Of a DNA stretch of 35,769 bases, positions 17,406 to 24,766 are shown piece by piece. Below the pieces are notes generated by a model, which searched no databases, had not been told where the DNA came from, and saw only the letters and a list, made by a program, of their open reading frames with translations. Where the stretch lies: assembly GCA_022767945.1 (NCBI GenBank), contig JALENF010000045.1, positions 1 through 35,769 on the forward strand, in the 5' to 3' direction. The translations under genes and the position numbers were made by a program. How positions within the stretch are numbered: position 1 is the first letter of the stretch; each line of letters starts with the position of its first letter. The DNA comes from Bacillota bacterium (lineage in GTDB: Bacteria; Bacillota; Clostridia; Peptostreptococcales; Anaerovoracaceae).

Positions 17406-17557
17406 TTGCCCTTGTATAGTTCCGCAGGCGTTGGAGAAGGCTTATCTGCGGCACATAAGAACCTCCGCTTATTGCTGCTTCCTTCCGGACCTGACAAGGT
17501 TCACGGTGTCTCATTGCGCAGGACCCAAACCATACCAGCGGAACTATATAAGGGCAA
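17406..17557 (-). ncRNA. ffs: Signal recognition particle RNA (4.5S-like)
   Basis: On the minus strand the universally conserved SRP apical motif CAGGTCCGGAAGGAAGCAGC (17474-17493) lies in the middle of a long rod. It carries the GGAA tetraloop and the asymmetric loop that binds Ffh. The ends pair: about 20 bases at 17538-17557 with 17406-17425, interrupted by one mismatch. The RNA is about 152 nt, larger than the E. coli 4.5S RNA (114 nt) but much shorter than the 271-nt Bacillus scRNA, so an Alu domain seems absent or reduced. Its place before dnaX matches Bacillus. Confidence 0.93.
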
Positions 17558-17578
17558 TCTTAAATTGTCATCCCATAT

Positions 17579-17607
17579 ATTATATTGGTTTTTGTGCTTA
17601 ATGTCAA
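17579..17607 (-). promoter_or_regulatory. Consensus sigma-A promoter of the SRP RNA
   Basis: On the minus strand perfect TTGACA (17602-17607) and perfect TATAAT (17579-17584) are 17 bases apart, ideal for a highly transcribed stable RNA. The -35 box includes the TGA stop codon of the upstream AIR-synthase-like gene. Confidence 0.9.
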
Positions 17608-18602
17608 TCTATTATCTTGTAGAGTTCATCAGCCTCCGGCGGCGCAATTGTCTCTCTGGTTCCGTCCGCCTTCACAAGATACAGACCTTCCTCAGCCGGT
17701 TTCACCCTGCCTATGCAGGTGATTCTGACTCCTGCCTCCGTAACGGCCTCCATAATCTCATCCGTCTTTTCAGGATCAGCTATGATAAGCATGCAGCCGC
17801 TGGAAATCAGGCGCATCCAGTCAGCACCGAAATGTTCACATATCTTCACGGTAACCGGGTCGACAGGAATGTCTTCCTCTATGATCTCTGCTCCCAGTCC
17901 GGCAATATGGCACATTTCCCATGCCGCACCCAGAATTCCTCCTTCAGTCACATCATGCATGCCATGTGTGCCGATGCCTCCTGCAATAACACCTTCCCGG
18001 ATAACACTTACTCGATCCAGCATTTTTCCCGCAGCGGTGAACTCCTCTTCACTCAGCACTCCGGAAAGCTTTTCTCTGCATTCAGATGCGGCTATTCCTG
18101 TACCCTCAAGTCCGGCATTCTTTGTCATGAGAATGCAGTCTCCCACCTTCATATCGGCTGCCTTCTGAGAAGCACCGCTCACACCACGGCCGATAGCGGT
18201 GGAAACGATAACAGGCTGATTAACCGCCCTGGTTATTTCCGTATGGCCTCCTATTATTTCGACTCCGGCAAGCTTTGATGCCTCACCGGCCTGGGTCATG
18301 ATGCCCTCAATGTCCTCCTCGGTTGTTCCCTCTGGAAGCATGACCGCAAGAGTGATTCCCAGAGGCTCTATGCCGTTGCTTGCTATATCGTTGCACGAGA
18401 TGTGTATTGCAAGGCGTCCAACGTCCGCGACGGAAGCCGTAATGGGATCAGTCGACACTACGCACTCGTAAGTGCCAAAATCCATTACAGCGCAATCCTC
18501 GCCTATTCCTGCGCGTGTCAGAACCTCCGGTCTTCTGTACGTTATCTTATCAATTACAATTCTCTGCAGTAAATCGCTGTCTAGTTTTCCTACTTCAAGC
18601 AT
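17604..18602 (-). CDS. AIR synthase-related (PurM/HypE-like) protein
   Basis: This 332-residue cytoplasmic protein belongs to the PurM/HypE/SelD/ThiL ATP-binding superfamily. Visible are the N-terminal glycine motif GIGEDCAVMD (33-42), STDPITASVADVGRLAIHISCNDIASNG, GGHTEITR, and HDVTEGGILGAAWEM, the typical central motif. It lacks the C-terminal cysteine tail used by HypE to carry the cyanide group and the Sec/Cys-Gly loop of SelD, so neither function is supported. It lies 31 bases after ligA, in a run with pcrA and ligA, and no hydrogenase genes are present. The substrate is unknown. Confidence 0.85.
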   Translation of the reverse strand: MLEVGKLDSDLLQRIVIDKITYRRPEVLTRAGIGEDCAVMDFGTYECVVSTDPITASVADVGRLAIHISCNDIASNGIEPLGITLAVMLPEGTTEEDIEGIMTQAGEASKLAGVEIIGGHTEITRAVNQPVIVSTAIGRGVSGASQKAADMKVGDCILMTKNAGLEGTGIAASECREKLSGVLSEEEFTAAGKMLDRVSVIREGVIAGGIGTHGMHDVTEGGILGAAWEMCHIAGLGAEIIEEDIPVDPVTVKICEHFGADWMRLISSGCMLIIADPEKTDEIMEAVTEAGVRITCIGRVKPAEEGLYLVKADGTRETIAPPEADELYKIID

Positions 18603-18633
18603 TTCCTCATCTTCTTCCTCGTGAATACCACGT

Positions 18634-20610
18634 TTATTCTATGCTGCCCCTCTGGAGCCAGCCTGCAATTGTCTCCTCACTGATGACAGGCACGCCAAGC
18701 TCCCTGGCTTTTTTATTCTTGCCCGATGTCGACATGACATCGTTATTTATCAGATACCCGGTTTTAGAGCTTACTGAGCCCGCAACCTTTCCTCCGGCTT
18801 TTTCAATCTCCGCCTTCAGAGCGTCTCTGTTGGCAAAGCTGTTCAGTGAGCCGGTGATTACAAAGGTGATTCCCTTAAGGAAGTCCGCGCTCTCCTCTAC
18901 GGTTTCATCCAGTGTCAAAACCTCCAGAAGGTCTGAAACCACCTGCTTTCGAACCGAATCGTCAAAAAACGATACGTATCCTTCGGCCATGATTTCACCA
19001 ATTCCGTCAATTTCCAGCAGATCCTCCCTGGTCAAAGACTCCATAACGGCCCATTTCCTGTCGCATGCTTTAGAAATATTCTTCGCATTGGCCACCCCGA
19101 TTCCCGGAATACCCAGAGCATACAGCAGCCTCTCAGGAGTGGTGTGGCTCGCCTTTTCCAGTGACCTCTGCAGGTTGTCGAAAGACTTCACCCCGAAGCC
19201 TTCCATCTCCACAATATCTGCCCTGTGCTCTTCCAGCCGGAAAAGATCGGCAAATTCCTTTATGAAACCTCTTGCAATAAACTTTTCAATTGTTGCTTCG
19301 GACAGTCCGTCAATATTCAGTGCATCTCGAGAAACGAAAAGAGTAAAGCTCTTTATCTGCTTTGCCAGGCAGTTCTCGTTAGTGCAGTACAGGGTCTCTA
19401 CCCCTGTTTCATTTTTTACCGCTGTCTTTCCGCCGCATACAGGACAGGCCTCCGGAATCCGGATATTATTGCTTCCGGTTAGATTTTCCGCTATCTGCGG
19501 TATTATCATGTTGGCCTTGTAAACCGTTATCCTGTCGCCTATTCCCAGTTTGAGGTCGCGCATAACGCTTATATTGTGAACCGACGCGCGGCTTACAGTA
19601 GTGCCCTCCAGCTCCACAGGGTCGAATATAGCCACAGGATTTATAAGGCCTGTTCTCGATGCGCTCCACTCGATTTCCTTAAGGGTGGTCTCCGCCTCCT
19701 GGTCCATCCATTTAAATGCAATGGAATCTCTCGGGAACTTCGCTGTCGTTCCAAGGCTCCTGCTGTAAGGGATATCGTCTAAGGTCAGCACCAGTCCGTC
19801 CGAAGGAAGATCATTATCTTCAATCTCGCTCTCAAACTGTCCGACTGCCTCAACAACCTTCGCCTTGTCCACCACCCGGTACTGAACCACATCAAAACCC
19901 TGGTGCCCCAGCCACCTCAGCTGTTCTTCGCGGCTTTCCATACCCGGACCGTTCTCACTCTCACCTGCCTCAACCAGGCTGAACGCAAAGAAGTTTACCT
20001 TTCTTTCTGCAGTAATCCGGTTGTTCAGCTGTCTTACAGATCCGCTGCACAGATTCCTCGGATTCTTGTATCTCGCATCCACGTCATCTATGGACTCATT
20101 TATCTTCTCAAAATCGCTGTACTTTATTACAGCCTCTCCTCTCAGAACCAGCCTGCCTTTGAAAGGAATCTCCACAGGAGTGTTTTCAAATACTCTTGCA
20201 TTGCCGGTGATTACTTCGCCCACATCGCCGTTGCCTCTGGTCAGAGCTTTCACAAGCTTACCGTCCTCATAGGTGAGCACGATGGTAAGGCCATCCAGCT
20301 TCCATGACAGGAGTCCCTTATGGTCTCCCAGCCACTCAGCAAGCGCATTCCTGTCCTTTGTCTTATCCAGTGACAGCATTCTGCTTGGATGCCTCTCCTT
20401 CGGCAGCTCTGACAGAATCTCGTATCCTACATTCTGGGTAGGGCTGTTTGCAAGGATGATCCCTGTCTCCTCTTCAAGGGCAACCAGCTCATCATACAGC
20501 CTGTCATACTCCAGATTGGACATGATCTCCGTCGCATCCTGATAATAGGCTTTCGCCGCCCTGTTCAGAATATCTATTTTCTCTTTTATAAGGTTTTTCT
20601 TGTCTTCCAT
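18634..20610 (-). CDS. ligA: NAD-dependent DNA ligase
   Basis: LigA seals nicks in replication and repair using NAD as adenylate donor. The product has 658 residues, the usual length. Domains in order: Ia NAD-binding region (1-70, with YYQDATEIMSNLEYDRLYDEL), adenylation domain with KLDG (adenylated Lys104), OB fold, four-cysteine zinc finger (CPVCGG ... CTNENC), helix-hairpin-helix repeats (YALGIPGIGVANAKNI, LLEIDGIGEIMAEG), and a C-terminal BRCT domain (about 580-655). The surroundings of the active lysine (WKLDGLTIVL) are more divergent than the usual KIDGLA. It follows pcrA by 16 bases. Confidence 0.96.
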   Translation of the reverse strand: MEDKKNLIKEKIDILNRAAKAYYQDATEIMSNLEYDRLYDELVALEEETGIILANSPTQNVGYEILSELPKERHPSRMLSLDKTKDRNALAEWLGDHKGLLSWKLDGLTIVLTYEDGKLVKALTRGNGDVGEVITGNARVFENTPVEIPFKGRLVLRGEAVIKYSDFEKINESIDDVDARYKNPRNLCSGSVRQLNNRITAERKVNFFAFSLVEAGESENGPGMESREEQLRWLGHQGFDVVQYRVVDKAKVVEAVGQFESEIEDNDLPSDGLVLTLDDIPYSRSLGTTAKFPRDSIAFKWMDQEAETTLKEIEWSASRTGLINPVAIFDPVELEGTTVSRASVHNISVMRDLKLGIGDRITVYKANMIIPQIAENLTGSNNIRIPEACPVCGGKTAVKNETGVETLYCTNENCLAKQIKSFTLFVSRDALNIDGLSEATIEKFIARGFIKEFADLFRLEEHRADIVEMEGFGVKSFDNLQRSLEKASHTTPERLLYALGIPGIGVANAKNISKACDRKWAVMESLTREDLLEIDGIGEIMAEGYVSFFDDSVRKQVVSDLLEVLTLDETVEESADFLKGITFVITGSLNSFANRDALKAEIEKAGGKVAGSVSSKTGYLINNDVMSTSGKNKKARELGVPVISEETIAGWLQRGSIE

Positions 20611-20626
20611 TTTTATAAACCCGTCT

Positions 20627-22852
20627 TTACATCTTTTTCAAACCGGCAAAGCCCTTTGCCAGCTTTTTCATTCCAACGCTTTCAAAGATAACGCTTACTG
20701 TGCTCTTATCCTGATCGATTACAGTTCCCTCGCCGAATTTCACATGCTTAACCCTGTCACCCGGTGTATAGTCCACGATGGCTCCGTCAGCAGCCTTTGC
20801 CTTAGTGGCGGACCTGGCATATTTCAGAGCATCGTAAGGCTTTGGACTTTCAGCCATGGCATATCCGTCAAAGGATCCGGTGAATACACCTAAATCCGTA
20901 TCTCTGCTGCTTCTTCTTTCATATATAGAATCTCCCTCAACCAGCTTTTTATCCAGTTCTCTCAGGAACTGAGACTCTCTGGTATAGTCTGTTCTTCCGT
21001 AAAGGGTTCGCATCGCTGCGCTTGAAAGAATCAGCTTCTCCTTGGCTCTCGTCATTCCTACATAGCAGAGGCGTCTCTCCTCTTCCATTCCGCTTTCGCT
21101 GTCGAAGGATCTGCTCCCCGGAAACAGCCCGTCCTCAAGGCCGGGCATAAACACAACAGGAAACTCCAGTCCCTTGGCACTGTGCATGGTCATAAGGACC
21201 ACCGCATCCTGAGTTTCGTCATGATTATCCACTTCCGCCATCAGTGTCAGCTTTTCCATAAATTCATCAATTGAAGGAAGTGTACCCTGAATTTCGCATT
21301 CTCTTTCATAATCGTATATAACCGATTTAAATTCCATCAGATTTTCTATGCGGCCTTCTGCCTCGACAGTGTTCTCATCCTCAAGAGCCTTCATGTAGCC
21401 GGTCTCTACCAGCAGCATGTCGTAAATGTCTGAAACCATAAGGTTTTCTCTCTCGTTCTGACATTTTACTATGCAGTCCACCATGGCTTTCACACCGCTG
21501 TAAGCTTTGTTCGGCAGAGAGGAAAGAATCATCTCATCGCAAAGCCCCTGGAAGATGCTCTTCCCCTGCAGTCGTGCGAAAGCTTCAATCTTCTCCACAG
21601 ACTTGGGCCCCATGCCTCTCTTCGGCTCATTGATTACCCTCTTCAGTGACAGGTCATCCCTTGGATTTACAACCAGACGCATATATGCCATTACATCCTT
21701 GATTTCCTTGCGGTCATAGTAGCGCAGACCGGACAGAACCCTGTACGGAATATCTCTTTGTGTCAAAGCCGCCTCAAAGTGTCTGGACTGGGCATTGGTT
21801 CTGTACAGAATGGCAAAGTCGCTGTATTTCAGCTCTGAATTCTTCATAAGGTCAATCTGCCACGCAACCTGATAAGCCTCATCCTTTTCCGTTTCAGCTC
21901 TGAAATATTTTATCTTCTCCCCATCCTCCTGCTCTGTCCACAGCTTCTTCGCCTTACGGCCTCTGTTGTTGGAAATAACAGAGTGAGCCGCAGCAAGGAT
22001 GTTACCGGTGGACCTGTAATTCTGCTCCAGCTTGATGACCTTAGCCTCAGGGAAGTCCTTCTCAAAGTCCAGAATATTTCTTATGTCGGCTCCCCGCCAC
22101 TGGTATATGCACTGGTCGTCATCGCCCACAACGCACAGATTGTGGTGTGAGTCAGCCAGCATCTTTATTATCTTGTACTGTATGTGGTTGGTGTCCTGAT
22201 ACTCGTCCACCATAATGTATCTGAACCGGTTCTGATACTTCAGCAGAATCTCTTCATCGGCTCTGAAAAGCTTCAGAGTGTTCAGCAGCAGGTCGTCGAA
22301 GTCCATGGCATTGTTGTTCTTCATCTGAGTCTCATAGGCCCGGAAAACATTATAAATGGTCTTATTTTTGAAATTATCGTCCTCGACCCTTCTGAAGCCC
22401 TCTGCATCCAGGCCTCTTTCCTTGCTGCTGCTTATAATGCTCAGAAGGTACTGTGGACTGAACTCTCTGTCGTTTATATTTAACTCCTTAAGGATGTTTT
22501 TCACCAGAGTTTTCTGGTCTGTACCGTCATAGATTACGAAATTGCTGTCGTAGCCGATGCGGTCATAATGGTATCTCAGTATACGCAGGCACATGGAATG
22601 GAAGGTCATAATCCACATATCGCTGCAGTTTCCGACAAGCGCCTCCACACGTGTTCTCATTTCTCCTGCCGCCTTATTTGTAAATGTAACGGCCAGTATG
22701 TTCCAGGGAGCTACCCCCTGCTCAATCATGTATGCTATTCTCTCTGTCATGGTGCTGGTCTTTCCCGAGCCTGCACCGGCAAGAATCAGCAGCGGCCCTT
22801 CAAGGCACATTGCCGCCTCTCTCTGTTTATCGTTTAATCTGTCCAAACTCAT
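20627..22852 (-). CDS. pcrA: ATP-dependent DNA helicase PcrA/UvrD
   Basis: This is a superfamily 1A 3'-5' helicase acting in excision repair and replication restart. The 741 residues match PcrA. Signatures include Q motif LNDKQREA (6-13), Walker A GAGSGKT (26-32), TFTNKAA (59-65), DEYQDT (motif II), QWRGAD (motif III), LEQNYRST (motif IV) and VVLMTMHSAKGLEFPVVF (motif V). The C-terminus has the Tudor-like domain starting PGDRVKHVKFGEGTVI. The start ATG overlaps the stop of the upstream TIM-barrel gene by four bases (ATGA), implying translational coupling. pcrA-ligA pairing is common in Bacillota. Confidence 0.97.
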   Translation of the reverse strand: MSLDRLNDKQREAAMCLEGPLLILAGAGSGKTSTMTERIAYMIEQGVAPWNILAVTFTNKAAGEMRTRVEALVGNCSDMWIMTFHSMCLRILRYHYDRIGYDSNFVIYDGTDQKTLVKNILKELNINDREFSPQYLLSIISSSKERGLDAEGFRRVEDDNFKNKTIYNVFRAYETQMKNNNAMDFDDLLLNTLKLFRADEEILLKYQNRFRYIMVDEYQDTNHIQYKIIKMLADSHHNLCVVGDDDQCIYQWRGADIRNILDFEKDFPEAKVIKLEQNYRSTGNILAAAHSVISNNRGRKAKKLWTEQEDGEKIKYFRAETEKDEAYQVAWQIDLMKNSELKYSDFAILYRTNAQSRHFEAALTQRDIPYRVLSGLRYYDRKEIKDVMAYMRLVVNPRDDLSLKRVINEPKRGMGPKSVEKIEAFARLQGKSIFQGLCDEMILSSLPNKAYSGVKAMVDCIVKCQNERENLMVSDIYDMLLVETGYMKALEDENTVEAEGRIENLMEFKSVIYDYERECEIQGTLPSIDEFMEKLTLMAEVDNHDETQDAVVLMTMHSAKGLEFPVVFMPGLEDGLFPGSRSFDSESGMEEERRLCYVGMTRAKEKLILSSAAMRTLYGRTDYTRESQFLRELDKKLVEGDSIYERRSSRDTDLGVFTGSFDGYAMAESPKPYDALKYARSATKAKAADGAIVDYTPGDRVKHVKFGEGTVIDQDKSTVSVIFESVGMKKLAKGFAGLKKM

Positions 22853-23610
22853 CTGTCAACTCTCTCCTTCAGCCACTCAACGCTGTCTCTGCACTCATGG
22901 CTTTCTATAGTAAAGGTCACATCGTGACTGCAGTATTTTTCTGCACAGTCCAGAATGCGTTCCATGTCTAAATATCCGTCTAACAGCTGTCTGTGCTGGT
23001 CATCGGTTCCGTCATTGTTGTGAAGATGAAAATGACCGATACGGTCACCCAGAATCTCAATCCAGCTGTACACATCATATTCCGGCTTTGTCACGGCGTT
23101 GGCATGTCCAACGTCCAGGCAGACCCTGATTCTCGGATCGTCCAGCTCATCTATCAGATCCTTCATCATCAGAGGCTCATCATCAAAGACGTTCTCAATA
23201 TAGATGTGAAAATTGCCCTTGTCCTTCATGTACTCCCTCCAGAACTCAACGGAACGCTCATGGTGCCACTCCTTAAAGTACATAAGCGGTTCATACCCCG
23301 TGTGAACCACCATTCTGTCCACGCCCATGGCCTGACATGCCTCATAGGCTTCATTGAGTCTGTCCATTCCCAGCTTCACGAATCTGCGATCGATGCCTGC
23401 AGGAATGATTTCGGTGAATGGTCCGTGCATTATAACATCTGCGGCCCCTGAGCCAGCAACCTCCTGCTTCATTCGTTCTACAGTGGCATCAAAACTTTCA
23501 GGGTTCAGAGACTCTGAAATACATATGTCATTCAATTCTATATTTACGCCATATTTCTTAGCCGCCTCAACAGCATTGTTCGAAAAAGTGGCGATGTATA
23601 CTCTGCTCAT
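22849..23610 (-). CDS. Sugar phosphate isomerase/epimerase-like TIM-barrel protein
   Basis: This is a 253-residue protein of the xylose-isomerase-like/AP endonuclease family 2 TIM-barrel superfamily, usually divalent-metal-dependent enzymes. Likely metal ligands are Glu139 (YIEN), Asp166 and His169 (LDVGHAN), His195/His197 (HFHLHN) and Glu236 (IESHE). The true substrate is unknown; both sugar epimerases and endonuclease IV share these features, and this protein is short for endonuclease IV. The start has AGAGG upstream. It overlaps pcrA by four bases and is the first gene after the cobalamin riboswitch and two terminators on the same strand. B12 control is therefore possible but unproven. Confidence 0.82.
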   Translation of the reverse strand: MSRVYIATFSNNAVEAAKKYGVNIELNDICISESLNPESFDATVERMKQEVAGSGAADVIMHGPFTEIIPAGIDRRFVKLGMDRLNEAYEACQAMGVDRMVVHTGYEPLMYFKEWHHERSVEFWREYMKDKGNFHIYIENVFDDEPLMMKDLIDELDDPRIRVCLDVGHANAVTKPEYDVYSWIEILGDRIGHFHLHNNDGTDDQHRQLLDGYLDMERILDCAEKYCSHDVTFTIESHECRDSVEWLKERVDR

Positions 23611-23699
23611 AATTAACCTCTTTGGTCGGTGCTTCTGTGGTACTTTTCAGTTCAAAAAATTCGTTTTCTGCCTATTTTGATAGAATCCACTCTTATAAT

Positions 23700-23730
23700 A
23701 AAAAGGAGGCAGGGTGACTAGGCCTGCCTC
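23700..23730 (-). terminator. Second terminator downstream of the cobalamin riboswitch
   Basis: On the minus strand GAGGCAGG (23723-23730) and CCTGCCTC (23706-23713) form a perfect 8-bp stem with a nine-base loop, followed by C and about five T residues. It lies 90 bases before the TIM-barrel gene start and should stop most transcripts coming from the riboswitch. Confidence 0.8.
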
Positions 23731-23775
23731 TAAAAAGAATGAAAAGCTTGGTCATCCGTTCCCGTTCCTATGTTC

Positions 23776-23806
23776 AAAAAAAGGACTGTGGATAACCCCA
23801 CAGCCC
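23776..23806 (-). terminator. Terminator following the cobalamin riboswitch (expression platform)
   Basis: On the minus strand GGGCTGTGG (23798-23806) pairs with CCACAGTCC (23783-23791), with one wobble, followed by seven T residues (23776-23782). It begins about 40 bases after the aptamer, where the expression platform of a terminating cobalamin riboswitch would be. Confidence 0.85.
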
Positions 23807-23847
23807 GTATTTGCTGTTCTTATTCTCCACCTCCGGTTCCTCGCCGG

Positions 23848-24018
23848 CGTGTAAGTATTCTATGCAGGTCTCCTGGCTCAGACATCATCGCACATCCTCC
23901 CTTCCCGAGTCTCCTCAGTGGATATGAAAATGTGCTCCTTCCTTACAGTGGCGGGACCGCGCAGGACTCACACCTGCTTCCCTCTTAGCCATCCGGACGA
24001 TTATCGGTAGGTAACACG
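23848..24018 (-). ncRNA. Cobalamin riboswitch aptamer
   Basis: On the minus strand the B12 box AGCCAGGAGACCTGC (23864-23878) lies at the 3' side, and the conserved core GGGAAGC-GGTG with CGGTCCCGCCACTGTAA is at about 23944-23981. GGCT (about 23987-23990) can pair with AGCC as P2, and CGTGT (24014-24018) with ACACG (23848-23852) as P1. A competing 5' hairpin with two TCCGGA arms (23992-24034) also exists. The class is adenosylcobalamin type by its general layout. Unusually, it lies after the cobalamin operon and in front of a TIM-barrel gene. Confidence 0.93.
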
Positions 24019-24066
24019 TTATCATCGATCCGGACGGAACATAGAACAGTATTTCATTACACCATC

Positions 24067-24095
24067 ATTATACTCAAATTTCTTCTCTTAATCAA
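24067..24095 (-). promoter_or_regulatory. Candidate promoter of the riboswitch transcript
   Basis: On the minus strand TTGATT (24090-24095) and a perfect TATAAT (24067-24072) are 17 bases apart, placed between the cbiC stop codon and the riboswitch. Transcription would start near 24060, about 40 bases before P1, so the riboswitch probably has its own transcription unit. Confidence 0.7.
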
Positions 24096-24111
24096 CCCCA
24101 ATATTAAGGAT

Positions 24112-24765
24112 TTATTTCGACCAGTAATGGCGTTCGTTGTTGATCATATAGAGCAGGGCGTTCACGATGCATGCAGCGATGTTGCTGCCGCCCTTGCGTC
24201 CCTTTGCAACGATGTACGGAACGTCTGTGCTCATAATCAGTTCCTTGGACTGCACCACGTTAACAAAACCCACAGGTACTCCGATTATTCCGACAGGGTT
24301 GATCTTGCCCTCCTGCATAAGGTCATACAGGGTTACAAGTGCTGTAGGCGCATTTCCGATGGCGAAGATGAAGTTCTCATCCATGGCCGCGGCCTTCTTC
24401 ATGCTCTCCGATGCGCGAGTTGCTCCGGAAAGCTTTGCAGCAGCTGCCACATCCTCATCTGACATGAAGCAGTGAACCTGTCCGCCGTACTTGCCGAGAG
24501 AAACCTTGTTTATTCCTGCCTTCGCCATATTCGTGTCTGTCACAATAGATGCACCGTTTTTTATAGCCTCTGTCAGTTTTGATACTACGTCCTCGGAGAA
24601 GCACAGGTTGTCAGCATAGTCGAAATCTGCACTTGTATGTATGCACCTCTTCACGATCAGCTCAGTGTTGTTGGCAAAAGTGCGGTCGCCCAGCTCTTCG
24701 GTTATAATCTCGAAGCTTCTGGTTTCTATATCTCTTGGCTCAACCTTTTCTATTAAATTTCTCAT
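24112..24765 (-). CDS. cbiC: Cobalt-precorrin-8 methylmutase
   Basis: CbiC shifts a methyl group from C11 to C12 of cobalt-precorrin-8, giving cobyrinate. The 217 residues match the family. The catalytic histidine is His43 in RCIHTSADFDY, the same position as in the CobH homologue. Further conserved blocks are VTDTNMAKAGI, AIGNAPTAL and GVPVGFVNVVQSKE, then GRKGGSNIAACIVNALLY near the end. It is the last gene of the cobalamin operon here, one base after cbiP. No clear hairpin terminator was seen after it, so read-through into the riboswitch is possible. Confidence 0.96.
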   Translation of the reverse strand: MRNLIEKVEPRDIETRSFEIITEELGDRTFANNTELIVKRCIHTSADFDYADNLCFSEDVVSKLTEAIKNGASIVTDTNMAKAGINKVSLGKYGGQVHCFMSDEDVAAAAKLSGATRASESMKKAAAMDENFIFAIGNAPTALVTLYDLMQEGKINPVGIIGVPVGFVNVVQSKELIMSTDVPYIVAKGRKGGSNIAACIVNALLYMINNERHYWSK

Positions 24766-24766
24766 T

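Noticed and set aside
17381-17497. Extended dnaX N-terminus from 17497
   Set aside because: The extra 39 codons read through the SRP RNA and its U-run; the ribosome binding site and conserved start both point to 17380.
17604-18602. Assignment as selD (selenide, water dikinase)
   Set aside because: The Cys/Sec-containing N-terminal loop of SelD is absent; the protein is only an AIR-synthase relative.
18515-19522. Long plus-strand open frame of 335 codons across the AIR-synthase-like gene and ligA
   Set aside because: It lies antisense to two well-supported genes, has Ser/Pro-rich low-complexity translation and no family features; it is a shadow frame.
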